A stretch of DNA of 31,819 nucleotides from Chrysochromulina tobinii (taxonomy: Eukaryota > Haptophyta > Prymnesiales > Chrysochromulinaceae), in contig JWZX01002395.1 in NCBI GenBank assembly GCA_001275005.1, forward strand, positions 1 through 31,819, read 5' to 3'. The translations under genes were made by a program, and so were the position numbers. The notes below the pieces were generated by a model. It was not told the DNA's origin and made no database searches. It saw only the letters and a program-made list of their open reading frames with translations. Numbering within the stretch: position 1 is the stretch's first letter; each line of letters starts with the position of its first letter. Below, piece after piece: positions 7,860 through 16,185 of this stretch.

Positions 7860-8921
7860 TCAGAGCTCATCCCCATGCTGCTCAGGCGCCATATGGAACG
7901 CGTGGAGTATCCTCTTCCTCATCCGTGCCCGCCTCTCCTCCGCCCGCTCCGGTCGCAACAACGTCGACCCTCTCGGAGACTCCTCATCCGTGCCTACGGG
8001 TTCCAAGGGTGGGATGCCGCTGGCCTCACTGTCAATGTCGGCGCCCTCCTCGACGAGGGCGACGACGCACTCAAAGCACTTGTATCGCACCGCGAGCTGC
8101 AGCGCCGTGGCGCCGTTGGAGGTGCCTTCGCCGTGGTGCGCCCGCATCTCGAGCTTCGCCCCCGCCCTGGCCAGCACGCGAATGATGGCGGGCTGCTCCT
8201 TGATGACGGCCAGGTGCAGCGGCGTGTAGCCGGTGAAGTCCTGCGCATTCAAGTCTGCGCCGACGGCCGACAGCGCGCGAACTGCGGATTGCTCGCCAGC
8301 ATTCACCGCCAGGTGCAACGCTGTGTGCACGGGGCCTATGATGGCCTGGAGGTCCGCACCCGCCTGTACCAAGGTCTTGATCGCGGTGGCAGATCTCCTC
8401 ATCTGCGCCGCCAGGTGCAACGGAGTGGCTCCATTGATGTCGCGTTGTTCGAGGGCATACCCGTAGCGACATAGGCAGGCGATCTTCTCAGCTCGGTGAG
8501 CGTCGTCCTTGTCCGATTGAACGGCGAGATGCAGCGGCGTCCGTCCGAACTTGTCACCACTGAGCAGGCTTACCGGCAAGGAAGCGCTCCCTGGCACGGC
8601 GACCTCCTCGGCAGAGAGGGTGGTCGCATAGCTCAGGAACCCTTCCAAGACGGCGGGCATGCCAGCGAGTGCGGCGTGATGGACAGGCGTTCGGCCGTCG
8701 CTGTCCTTGGATTCGAGCTGCTCCTTCAACTCGTGCGCCATGCGTTGCGCGCCCGCCATCATCTCGAGTCGTCTCTCGGCGTTCATCGGCACATCGGAGG
8801 TGTCGATCGACCGCGCGAGATCGCGAAGCGACCGTGGCTCTAGACCGTCCTCGTCGACCAGCGACGAGAGACCGGCAGCGATCGTCGCAAGGACGGCGGC
8901 GAAGAGCGAGTATGGAAACAT
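7860..8921 (-). CDS. Secreted or membrane-targeted ankyrin-repeat protein (intact copy)
   Basis: A single exon of 353 aa. The start MFPYSLFAAVLATIAAGLSS looks like a signal peptide. Six ankyrin units follow, with cores DGRTPVHHAALAG, FGRTPLHLAVQS, NGATPLHLAAQM, VHTALHLAVNAG, TGYTPLHLAVIKE and NGATALQLAVRYK, roughly from residue 70 to 300. The second unit has an insertion. The C-terminus is charged (ERAEERRARMRKR). Ankyrin repeats mediate protein binding; no enzyme domain is attached and the partner is unknown. The gene is divergent from HADHA, with 170 bp between ATGs. A second copy at 16841-17903 is frameshifted, so this is the functional one if only one is. Confidence 0.85.
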   Translation of the reverse strand: MFPYSLFAAVLATIAAGLSSLVDEDGLEPRSLRDLARSIDTSDVPMNAERRLEMMAGAQRMAHELKEQLESKDSDGRTPVHHAALAGMPAVLEGFLSYATTLSAEEVAVPGSASLPVSLLSGDKFGRTPLHLAVQSDKDDAHRAEKIACLCRYGYALEQRDINGATPLHLAAQMRRSATAIKTLVQAGADLQAIIGPVHTALHLAVNAGEQSAVRALSAVGADLNAQDFTGYTPLHLAVIKEQPAIIRVLARAGAKLEMRAHHGEGTSNGATALQLAVRYKCFECVVALVEEGADIDSEASGIPPLEPVGTDEESPRGSTLLRPERAEERRARMRKRILHAFHMAPEQHGDEL

Positions 8922-9091
8922 GCCGCCAGGAACCGGTAAAAAGACGCCAGGAACCGGTAAACTTCGTGTTCATAGGACAACTCGTGCTGGGGTTTTGTAG
9001 TTTTTTTCGCTGGTTCACACCTGGTTCACACTTCTGATTGCGGACTCCTCGGGGTACTTTGTGCCTTGATTGCATCAGAGCGTAGGCTTTC
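8922..9091. promoter_or_regulatory. Divergent spacer between ankyrin and HADHA genes with short direct repeats
   Basis: 170 bp holding two copies of GCCAGGAACCGGTAAA (8925-8940, 8946-8961), a TTTTTTT run (about 9001-9007) and a doubled CTGGTTCACA (about 9010-9030). The 14-mer ACCGGTAAAAAGAC at 8932 also occurs upstream of the membrane-protein gene, at 27838. A bidirectional promoter role is inferred from position. Confidence 0.4.
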
Positions 9092-12000
9092 ATGCTCGGC
9101 CTTCGTCGCGGGGCCTCCGCCCTGGTGCTCCAGCACGTCCGCAACAAGCACGTGACGGTGAGTGGCCCACCCTCTCGTCGCATCGTCGCACGCTCCGAGC
9201 GGCGTGCGTGCGCGCGAAGCCGCCCTGCTCCCTGGTGGCCCGTCCCGGCGGAGCGGGAGACCAACGCCTTGCCGCCTTCTCTCCCGCAGGTGAATGTGAC
9301 TTCCAAGGGAGTGGCCGTGGTCAAGATGGACGTGATCGGCGCCAAGCAGAACACGCTCAGCGAGGAGTTCAATGTCGACATCGAGGCGATGATCAAGAAG
9401 ATGGAGGCGGACAGCTCCGTCAAGGCTGTCGTTGTCATGTCGGGCAAGCCGGGCTCGTGGATCGCGGGCGCGGACATCAAGATGATCGAGGCGTGCGAGT
9501 CGGTGGAGGAGGCGGTGGGCAAGTCGGCGCAGGGCCAGAAGATCATGGATCAGGTCGCGGCCATGCAGAAGAAGAAGCCGTGGATCGCGGCGATCGACGG
9601 CGCGTGCCTGGGCGGCGGCCTTGAGACGGCCATGGCGATGTCGATGCGCATCGCGACGTCGTCGTCGAAGACGCAGCTGGGCGTGCCCGAGGTGATGCTC
9701 GGCCTGCTGCCGGGCGCGGGTGGCACCCAGCGCCTGCCCAAGATCGTCGGCGCCGCCAACGCGCTCGACCTGATGCTCACGGGCAAGATGCTCAAGGCAG
9801 AGAAGGCGAAGAAGATGGGCCTCGTCGACCTCGTGGTCGACCCGTCGGCGCTGGAGCGGACGGCGATCGCGGTGGCGGAGGAGATGATCGCCGGCACGTA
9901 CAAGCCGAAGAAGCGCACGCTGGGCTGGATGGACTGGTTCCTCGAGCAGACGAGCGTCGGGCGCAATCTGATGTTCAAACAGGTATGTGCTCGCTGGGAC
10001 GACGCTGCCTCTGATTGCCTCTGATTGCCTCTGATTGCATCTAATTACCGTTGATTGCATGCAGGTGCGTGCTGGCTGGGACGACGCCGCCTCTGATTGC
10101 AACTAGTTGCATCTGATTGCATCTGATTGCATCTGATGTTCAAACAGGCGACAGAGAAGGTCCAGAAGCAGACCAAGGGCAAGTACCCGGCGCCGCTCGC
10201 GATCCTCGAGTGCGCGAAGACGGGGCTGGCCGAGGGCCACGAGGCGGGCTCCAAGAAGGAGGCGCAGCTCTTCGGCGAGCTCTCGCAGACGACGGAGAGC
10301 GGCGCCCTCCGCGGCCTCTTCTATGGGCAGGTGAGATGGCCTCTGATTGCCTCTGATGACGTCTGATTGCCTCTGATTGCCTCTGATTGCCTCTGATGGC
10401 CCTCCGCGGCCTCTTCTATGGGCAGGTGAGATGGCCTCTGAATGCCTCAGATTGCCTCTGATGGCGTCCGATGGCCTTGATGGCGTCTGATGGCCTCTGA
10501 TGACGGCTGATGGCCTCTGATGGCCTCTGATGACGGCTAATGACGTCTGATGACGGCTGATGACGTCTGATGGCGGCTGATCGCGGCTGATGACGGCTGA
10601 TGACGGCTAATGACGGCTGATTGCGGCTGATGACGGCTGATGACGGCTGGTGACGGCTGATGACGGCTGGTGACGGCTGATGACGGCTGATGACGGCTAA
10701 TGACGGCTAATGACGGCTGATGACGTCCGATGGCCTCTCCTGTGTCCAGACCGAGTGCAAGAAGAACAAGTACGGCAAGCCGGCGGTGTCGGTCGAGACG
10801 ATTGGCATCCTTGGAGCTGGCCTGATGGGCGCGGGCATCGCGCAGGCGTCGGCGAGCAAGGGGTTCCGTGTGCTGCTCAAGGACCGTGATGACGTGGGCC
10901 TGGGTAAGGGTGAGGCGTACATCAAGGTGAGAAAGCTGATGACCTCTGATGACCTCGGATGACCTCTGATTGCCTCTGATGACGTCCCTCATCAAGGTGA
11001 GAGAGCTCTCAAGCTGATGACCTCTGATGACCTCTGATGACTTCTGAGTGCCTCTGATGACCTCTGATGACCTCTGATTGCAATCAGAGCTGATGACCTC
11101 GGATGACCTCGGATGGACCTCTGATGACCTCTGATGGCCTTTGATGACCACTGGGTGCCTGCCCCTGATCCGCCCCTGATTGCCCCTGCCTGTCGCCCAT
11201 TGCCGTCGATGTGGCCACTGCTTGCAGGGCAACCTGGGCAAGAAGCTCCAGAAGAAGAAGATGACGATGTTCGACCATGACTCGACCCTCGCGCGGGTGG
11301 TCGGGTTGACGGACTCGATCCCTTCATGGACACGTCACTACGGCCAGGCGGACCTTGTCATCGAGGCCGTGCCCGAGGTGAGGGGCAGCGCTGATGACCT
11401 CTGATGACCTCTGATGACCTCTGATGACCTCTGATGACCTCTGATGACCTCTGATGACCTCTGATGACCTCTGATGACCTCTGATGAGGGGCAGCGACTC
11501 CTCCTGCCTGCCTGCAAGCCAGTGCTCACTACGGCGCCTCGCCTCTCCCCTCTCTCAGGTGCTCTCGCTCAAGCACAAGGTGGTCGCGCAGATGGAGGAG
11601 ATCGTGCCCAAGCACTGCATCATTGCGACGAACACGTCGACGCTCCCCATCGCCCACATCGCGCAGCACGCGAAGCGCCCCGAGAACATTGTGGGCATGC
11701 ACTACTTTTCGCCGGCCGAGGTGATGCAGCTGCTCGAGGTCATCCCTCACGCGAAGACGTCGGACGCCGTGTGCGCCGCCGCCGTCGACGTGGGCATCCG
11801 ACAAGGCAAGACGGTCATCTCCGTCAAGGACGTGCCTGGTGCGGATGCTTCTTCTCATGCATGCATACTTGCCACCCTAATTGCTCCCTACTTGCCTTCC
11901 CAACTGCCTAGCTAATTGCCACTCTGATTGCCACCCTAATTGCCACCCTAATCGCCACCCTCATCGCCACCCTGATTGCCTCCCTAATTGCCTTTCTCAT

Positions 12001-13024
12001 TGCCTCCCTACTTGATTGCCTCCCTCATCAGGCTTCTACGTCAACCGTTGCATTGGGCCGATGTCGACCGAGGCCCTCGCTGTCGTGCAGCAGGGCTGCG
12101 ACCCCATCAAGCTCAATCAGGCCATGCTCGACTTCGGGTACCCTGTCGGTCCCATCACGCTGCTTGACGAGGTGGGCATCGACGTGACGACCCACGTGGT
12201 CAACCACCTGATTGCCTCTGATGACACCACTCATGGCCTCTGATGACGCCGCTCATTGCACAGGTGGGCATCGACGTGACGACCCACGTGGTCAACAACC
12301 TCATCGGCGACCCCGCGAAAGGGTACCTCGGCGTGCGCATGGAGGGCGCGGACCTCAAGATCATGGACGACTTCGTGGCGGCTGGCCTACTGGGCAAGAA
12401 GACGGGCAAGGGCTTCTTCGACCACTCGGACAAGAAGGCCAAGGTGAGTGCCCCTGAGTGTCCCTGATTGCCCCCTGATTGCGTCCGATGTGCGATGGCA
12501 TCCTCCGATGGGATGATCTCCGATGGCATCCTCCGATGATCTCATCGCCTCTGAGTGCATCTCTTCGGATTGCCCCCCTCATCAGGTGAAGGCGATCCAC
12601 CCCGATGGGATCCTGATTGCCCCTGATTGCCCCTGATGGCCCCCCTCATCAGGTGAAGGCGATCCACCCCGAGGCGGCAAAGCTCATCAAGAAGTACCAG
12701 CACCCGACCAAGCGCATCGACCCGGCGACGCCGATTGAGGCCATCGTGGAGCGCGTCGTGCTGCGCTTCGTCATCGAGGCCATCCACTGCCTGCAGGATG
12801 GCATCATCGCCTCGGCGCGCGACGGCGACATCGGCGCCGTCTTCGGCGTCGGCTTCCCGCCCTTCCGCGGCGGCCCCTTCATGTGGCTCGACACGGTCGG
12901 CCCGAAGGTGATCGTCGAGAAGCTCAAGAAGCTCGAGGCGGAGCATGGCCCCCAGTTCGCTCCTCCCAAACTTCTTTTGGACAAGGCGGCCAAAGGCGAG
13001 CTCTTCCACAACGCCAAGCCCTAA
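9092..13024 (+). CDS. HADHA: Mitochondrial trifunctional enzyme alpha subunit (enoyl-CoA hydratase / 3-hydroxyacyl-CoA dehydrogenase), 9 exons
   Basis: Exons: 9092-9157, 9290-9982, 10148-10330, 10750-10926, 11228-11377, 11559-11838, 12032-12171, 12264-12443, 12653-13024. They total 2241 nt, giving 746 aa (human HADHA is 763). The leader MLGLRRGASALVLQHVRNKH is Arg-rich and mitochondrial in type. The hydratase domain has GACLGGGLE (Glu134) and GVPEVMLGLLPGAGGTQR (Glu156), with the 22-residue spacing of the catalytic pair in human HADHA. The dehydrogenase domain has the NAD loop GAGLMG (336-341), His471 (MHYFSP) and Glu483 (LLEVI), again with family spacing, then the C-terminal 3HCDH helices (FYVNRCIGPMSTEA, FGVGFPPFRGGPF). 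It hydrates and oxidises long-chain enoyl-CoA in mitochondrial beta-oxidation. No beta (thiolase) subunit is in the window. Most introns are filled with 10-bp repeats. Confidence 0.95.
9983..10147 (+). repeat. HADHA intron 2: exon-end copy and tandem duplication
   Basis: The exon tail CTGATGTTCAAACAG (ending at 9982) is repeated as the last bases of the intron (ending at 10147). Inside, a segment GCTGGGACGACGC followed by CTCTGATTGC units occurs twice, and an internal GCAGGTGCG offers a cryptic acceptor. The same structure is present at 18965-19129. Confidence 0.8.
10331..10749 (+). repeat. HADHA intron 3: 10-bp TGATGACGGC / CTGATTGCCT array with second donor copy
   Basis: This 419-nt intron is made almost wholly of 10-bp units. 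The last ~30 nt of exon 3 plus the donor (CTTCTATGGGCAG|GTGAGAT) are copied inside the intron, giving a second potential donor at 10426. Units then change to TGATGACGGC and its TAATGACGGC variant. It ends CCTGTGTCCAG. Confidence 0.85.
10927..11227 (+). repeat. HADHA intron 4: CTGATGACCT units with internal donor copy
   Basis: The exon end ATCAAGGTGAGA recurs inside the intron (about 10991). The rest is CTGATGACCT-type units, plus an 18-bp perfect palindrome CTCTGATTGCAATCAGAG at about 11074. It ends CCACTGCTTGCAG. Confidence 0.8.
11391..11480 (+). repeat. Nine tandem copies of CTGATGACCT in HADHA intron 5 (11378-11558)
   Basis: Nine perfect 10-bp units, flanked on both sides by TGAGGGGCAGCG. 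They are followed by a family B module (about 11512-11535, CCAGTGCTCACTACGGCGCC) and a long pyrimidine tract to CAG. The segmental duplication ends just after this array. Confidence 0.9.
11839..12652 (+). repeat. HADHA introns 6-8: repeat-filled with 33-nt exon duplication
   Basis: Intron 6 (11839-12031) is made of CTAATTGCC and CTGATTGCC units and ends TGCCTCCCTCATCAG. Intron 7 (12172-12263) begins with 33 nt identical to the start of exon 8 (GTGGGCATCGACGTGACG and on). Intron 8 (12444-12652) contains an early copy of the exon 9 start (GTGAAGGCGATCCACCCCGA, at 12586) behind its own CCCCCCTCATCAG acceptor, then a second acceptor at 12652 before the true exon. Confidence 0.85.
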
Positions 13025-13879
13025 ACAGGCAAGTGCGCGAGCTCCTCTCAATCTGGCGAGCGAGCTCCTCTCAATCTGGAATGCGAGCTCCGACGCGTGC
13101 TCGCTCCGCCTGCGCGAGACAGGACGCTCGGTACGGCGCTCCGAAGATGCTGATGATGCTCGACACGGCGCGCGCACGGTGTCGTTCGCACGCTGGGCGT
13201 GGGGTGATGAGTGACGTGAGGCTCGCGAGCGCGGAGGGGCACGAGAGAGGTCGTGTGTGCCTAGCCCCTCTCGCGGCGATCGGCGGCCATGTCGCGGCTG
13301 TACACAGCTGTAGAACCGCCGAGAGTGTGAATGGCGAGAGATGGCGCGGGAGTGGGAGGTGTGGACGTGTGGGTCTTTACCGGTCCGTACGGTACCTAAC
13401 GCCCGGGCGGGCGAACAATCGGGTGGCTATAACTCGTGAACTCCCCCGCCCCACGGGCGAGGGGCTGTTCGGTTCATTACGTCCGCCCATCCCCATGAAG
13501 CATGATCCGATCTGGCGTCCCCCCCGTACTACGCGGTACGGCACACCTCCGCGCGACGACCCTCGTACTATTACGGTACGGCCCGGGGTTCGTCAAGACT
13601 ACACATCTAAACTCACCTCCCCCCTCGCCCACCCAAAGCTTCGAACCCAGCGACGACGAAACGCAACACCCGCGCGATGCCGATGGCGACAACGTCAGCG
13701 CAGCGACAACGTACGCGCACACTCAGGAGGCAAGGGTGTGAACGATGACGAGCACGAGCACGAGCAGGTTCGCAGGGCGGTCAACTCGTGCACGCGCCGT
13801 GCCGGGCGTGCCGCGACTCCCTTGCGGCGCAACACTCACTGCAGGGCAGCATCACCAGTCATAATATCGACCGATCTCA
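13025..13879. other. No supported gene; 3' flank of HADHA
   Basis: About 850 bp. It contains a doubled GCGAGCTCCTCTCAATCTGG (13036-13080) and several short inverted repeats around CCGTAC/GTACGG (13385-13392, 13524-13541, 13564-13580). Long frames crossing it are Arg/Pro-rich and show no domain. Confidence 0.4.
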
Positions 13880-14983
13880 TCAGCCCCAATACCGGCATTC
13901 GGTTGAGGTTGAGAACCAGTAGGCGCGAGCCGCATCATCCGAAGACGACGGCTGGAATCCTGCTCTCCTTGCCTCCTCGAAGGAGAAGCCCACCACCTTG
14001 CATTGATATGGTACATAGCCAGCAGCCTTCATCTGCTCGATCGTGAAGCCCGCCGCCTTGGCTTCCTGCGCTGTATGAGTACCGGGTCCCGGGTGCCATG
14101 CACTGGTTAGCTCTTCAAGCGAGAAGCCCGCTTCCTTGCACGCCCACGGATCGTACCCAGCTGCTTTCATCTGCTCGATCGTGAAGCCCGCCGCCTTGGC
14201 TTCCGTCGCGCTATGAGCTTGCTTAAATTTCATTGGATTTACATGCCCCCAGCGCTGCCGCGTGGTGAGAGAGATTGGCAGAATATGGCTACGGACGATA
14301 TAGCGCTTGAACTCGTCGGCAGAGAGCATGGTCAGCTGCCAGGTTGGATCATGTGCAGCAGCGCGAGCGGCAGGACTCCAAGCTTTGCACACGAGGAGCA
14401 ACTTGCCCAACTGACTCAGATTCAGAAAGTGGCACACGCTCACACGAGCGTCGTGAGTAAGATCAGTGGTGCGATCGGCCGATTTCGCTCTGGCTGCCTC
14501 TTCTCTTACGCGCTTGAGTCTCTCTTGGCGCCTCATCTCCTCATCTCTTCGCCTCTGCTCGGCTCTCATCTCCTCATCTTTTCGCCTCTGCTCGGCTCTC
14601 ATCTCCTCATCTCTTCGTCTCTGCTGATTGCCTCTGATCGACTCATAGACGGCAAAGTCCTGGCTGCCGATTGCGACCAGGTTCTCCGGCTTCACGTTGA
14701 TCGTTTCCGGAGGATTCGCATGGATGACGAGGACTGCCCAGCGCTTGGATGGCAACAAGGACACTAGCTTCACAGCTGCCCCATTCAATTCCAGGCGACC
14801 TCGGAACCCCGCAATCTCCATCGACATCCCTGCGAAGAGGCCCGTCGCTGCGTCCGCTGGAGCTGCCTCCGCGGACGGCGGTGCTACGGCGAGGAGGTCC
14901 AGCGTATGGGTGCTGGAGCTGGCCGTACAACAACTTGCATTCGGTTTGGCCAGGAGTACGGCGGCGGCATCGTTCGCCGCCAT
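13880..14983 (-). CDS. F-box-like protein with AGF-type C-terminal repeats
   Basis: A single exon of 367 aa from the first in-frame ATG (14983); an in-frame TAG lies about 50 bp further upstream. Order: an N-terminal domain (about residues 55-115) with LELNGAAVKLVSLLPSKRWAVLVI and VKPENLVAI, a small module I associate with many algal proteins; a charged helix of three EEMRAEQRRRD-type repeats (about 120-165); an F-box-like helix pair (FLNLSQLGKLLLVCKAWSPA, about 185-205); and C-terminal repeats EAKAAGFTIEQMKAAGY (twice), with CKEAGFSLEEL and CKVVGFSFEEARRAGF. F-box proteins recruit substrates to ubiquitin ligases, but the match here is weak. It is divergent from the 15083 gene (99 bp). Confidence 0.7.
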   Translation of the reverse strand: MAANDAAAVLLAKPNASCCTASSSTHTLDLLAVAPPSAEAAPADAATGLFAGMSMEIAGFRGRLELNGAAVKLVSLLPSKRWAVLVIHANPPETINVKPENLVAIGSQDFAVYESIRGNQQRRRDEEMRAEQRRKDEEMRAEQRRRDEEMRRQERLKRVREEAARAKSADRTTDLTHDARVSVCHFLNLSQLGKLLLVCKAWSPAARAAAHDPTWQLTMLSADEFKRYIVRSHILPISLTTRQRWGHVNPMKFKQAHSATEAKAAGFTIEQMKAAGYDPWACKEAGFSLEELTSAWHPGPGTHTAQEAKAAGFTIEQMKAAGYVPYQCKVVGFSFEEARRAGFQPSSSDDAARAYWFSTSTECRYWG

Positions 14984-15082
14984 TTGGTGTGCTCGCGTAC
15001 GCGAAATTGCGAAGCATCGCGCGCTCACAATCAACTAATGATAAACTAGCCCGTTTAGGGTCGCGGCTGCCGCCACCGGGCA

Positions 15083-15856
15083 ATGCGGAGCGCCGCCGAA
15101 AAGACAGTGGGCCCGGACGCCTACCCGCTCGCCTTTGTCGACGGCGACCTCGCCTACTTTTACTGCGCGGAGGCTGGCAGCCATGTGCAGCCGCAGGGCG
15201 TGCGGCTCGTCAAGGCGGCGAGCGTGCTCGGCGACCGCGCCCGATGGGCGGCGTGGCAGGCCCTGCAGTGGTCGGTCGGCGCGGCGACGCTGCACTCCGA
15301 CGATGCGATTCTGCTGCTCTCGAACACGGACACATTCATGTGCGTCCAGGACGGCACGGTCGGCTTCGTCTCCTCGGATCCCACGGAAGCTCAGCTGCTG
15401 CTCGCCGTCCGAGTCGACGGCGGCCCTGCCTTTCTCGAGGTGGGCGCGGCCGTGGAGCTGCGCCTCACGAGCGACGTCGGCGGCGGCACGGCCAGCGGCG
15501 CACCTGCCCAGCGCTGCCTCCAGATGCGGGCGGGCGGCAGGATAGGCGTCGCCCTCTCGGGTGCTGCAAACACGACGTTCGTGATGCAGAGCGACGGCGC
15601 GCCCGAGGGATCGCCTCACTGGGCCAACCCGCGGTGCATCGGCTTCGGTCGGCTGCCCGCGCACGTGCCGCTGCGCTCGTACCGCTCGCGCGCCGCCGCG
15701 CTCGCGCGCGACGACCCTCGCCTCCGCCTCTCGGGCTGCTCGTGGGACTTTCGGCTCTTCCCGTGTCCGGCAGCGGTCGTCGCGGACGTGGCGACTTTTT
15801 TTTTTTGCCGCGGCGGCGCGCACGCGCGCACGCCGCGGTGGCGTCTCCCCCCGTAG
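15083..15856 (+). CDS. Unknown protein, possibly beta-rich
   Basis: A single open frame of 257 aa from an ATG 99 bp from the divergent F-box-like gene. The middle (about residues 60-190) alternates short hydrophobic strands (ILLLSNTDTFMCVQDGTVGFVSS, AQLLLAVRVDGG, AFLEVGAAVELRLTSD, IGVALSGAANTTFVM), which could suit a beta-trefoil or lectin-like fold; this is inference only. The end (after about residue 230) passes through a T13 run and becomes Arg/Pro-rich, so the real stop may be in an unrecognised exon. No family recognised. Confidence 0.5.
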   Translation: MRSAAEKTVGPDAYPLAFVDGDLAYFYCAEAGSHVQPQGVRLVKAASVLGDRARWAAWQALQWSVGAATLHSDDAILLLSNTDTFMCVQDGTVGFVSSDPTEAQLLLAVRVDGGPAFLEVGAAVELRLTSDVGGGTASGAPAQRCLQMRAGGRIGVALSGAANTTFVMQSDGAPEGSPHWANPRCIGFGRLPAHVPLRSYRSRAAALARDDPRLRLSGCSWDFRLFPCPAAVVADVATFFFCRGGAHARTPRWRLPP

Positions 15857-16185
15857 TAGAAGTGTCACCTGTCTCACATGCACCACGCGCGGCACCTCGG
15901 GTGGGGGTACATACCGCACCCGCGGCACCCCTTGCGCCCGTGCCGCAAGCACGGTGCTGCTGCTGCTGCTGTTCAACACAACGCGCGCGCGCGCGCACAC
16001 TCTCCGGACCCCCAAGCACGAGGGCCACTGTCGCTATGGACGGAGGTGTGGCTGCTGCTGCTGTTCAACACAACGCGCACCTCTCCGGACCCCCAAGCAC
16101 GAGAGCCACTATCACTATGGACGGAGGTGTGGCCGACACAGCCCGTGCTGCTGCTGCTGTTCAACACAACGCGCAAACGCTCCGG
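15857..16185 (+). repeat. CTG-rich ~75-bp minisatellite, right copy (three units from 15955)
   Basis: After ~100 bp of non-coding sequence, three units start at about 15955, 16050 and 16145. Each holds (CTG)n, TTCAACACAACGCGC, and in the first two CTCCGGACCCCCAAGCACG with TATGGACGGAGGTGT. The third runs into segmental-duplication copy B. It has more units than the matching place at 7083-7199. Confidence 0.85.

Larger units (their letters stand above)
7164..11486 (+). repeat. Segmental duplication, copy A (4323 bp)
   Basis: This stretch recurs at 16145-20468. As far as I compared, the copies differ by a single extra A at 17211. Copy A contains the intact ankyrin gene and HADHA exons 1-5. Its left edge is in the CTG-rich minisatellite and its right edge is the last CTGATG of the CTGATGACCT array in HADHA intron 5. 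Confidence 0.95.

Noticed and set aside
7445-8229. Two plus-strand frames (7445-7705, 7702-8229), repeated at 16426-17210
   Set aside because: The first is in AT-rich spacer without a recognisable domain; the second is mostly antisense to the ankyrin gene.
9158-9289. HADHA intron 1 as another exon-duplication intron
   Set aside because: Its start GTGAGTGG matches exon 2 only over GTGA, and there is no repeat or module; it looks like an ordinary older intron.
9026-10102. Long minus-strand frame opposite HADHA, Arg/His/Leu-rich
   Set aside because: A shadow of the GC-rich coding strand; the HADHA frame has catalytic residues and correct spacing.
10500-10720. CRISPR-like array
   Set aside because: Units are contiguous 10-mers without unique spacers, inside a eukaryotic intron.
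10440-11490. Box C/D snoRNA-like motifs (TGATGA and CTGA) in introns
   Set aside because: They overlap in every 10-bp unit, with no terminal stem and no guide sequence between C and D boxes; better explained by tandem repetition.
12883-14046. 387-codon plus-strand frame
   Set aside because: Overlaps the HADHA last exon in another frame, is Arg-rich and has no domain.
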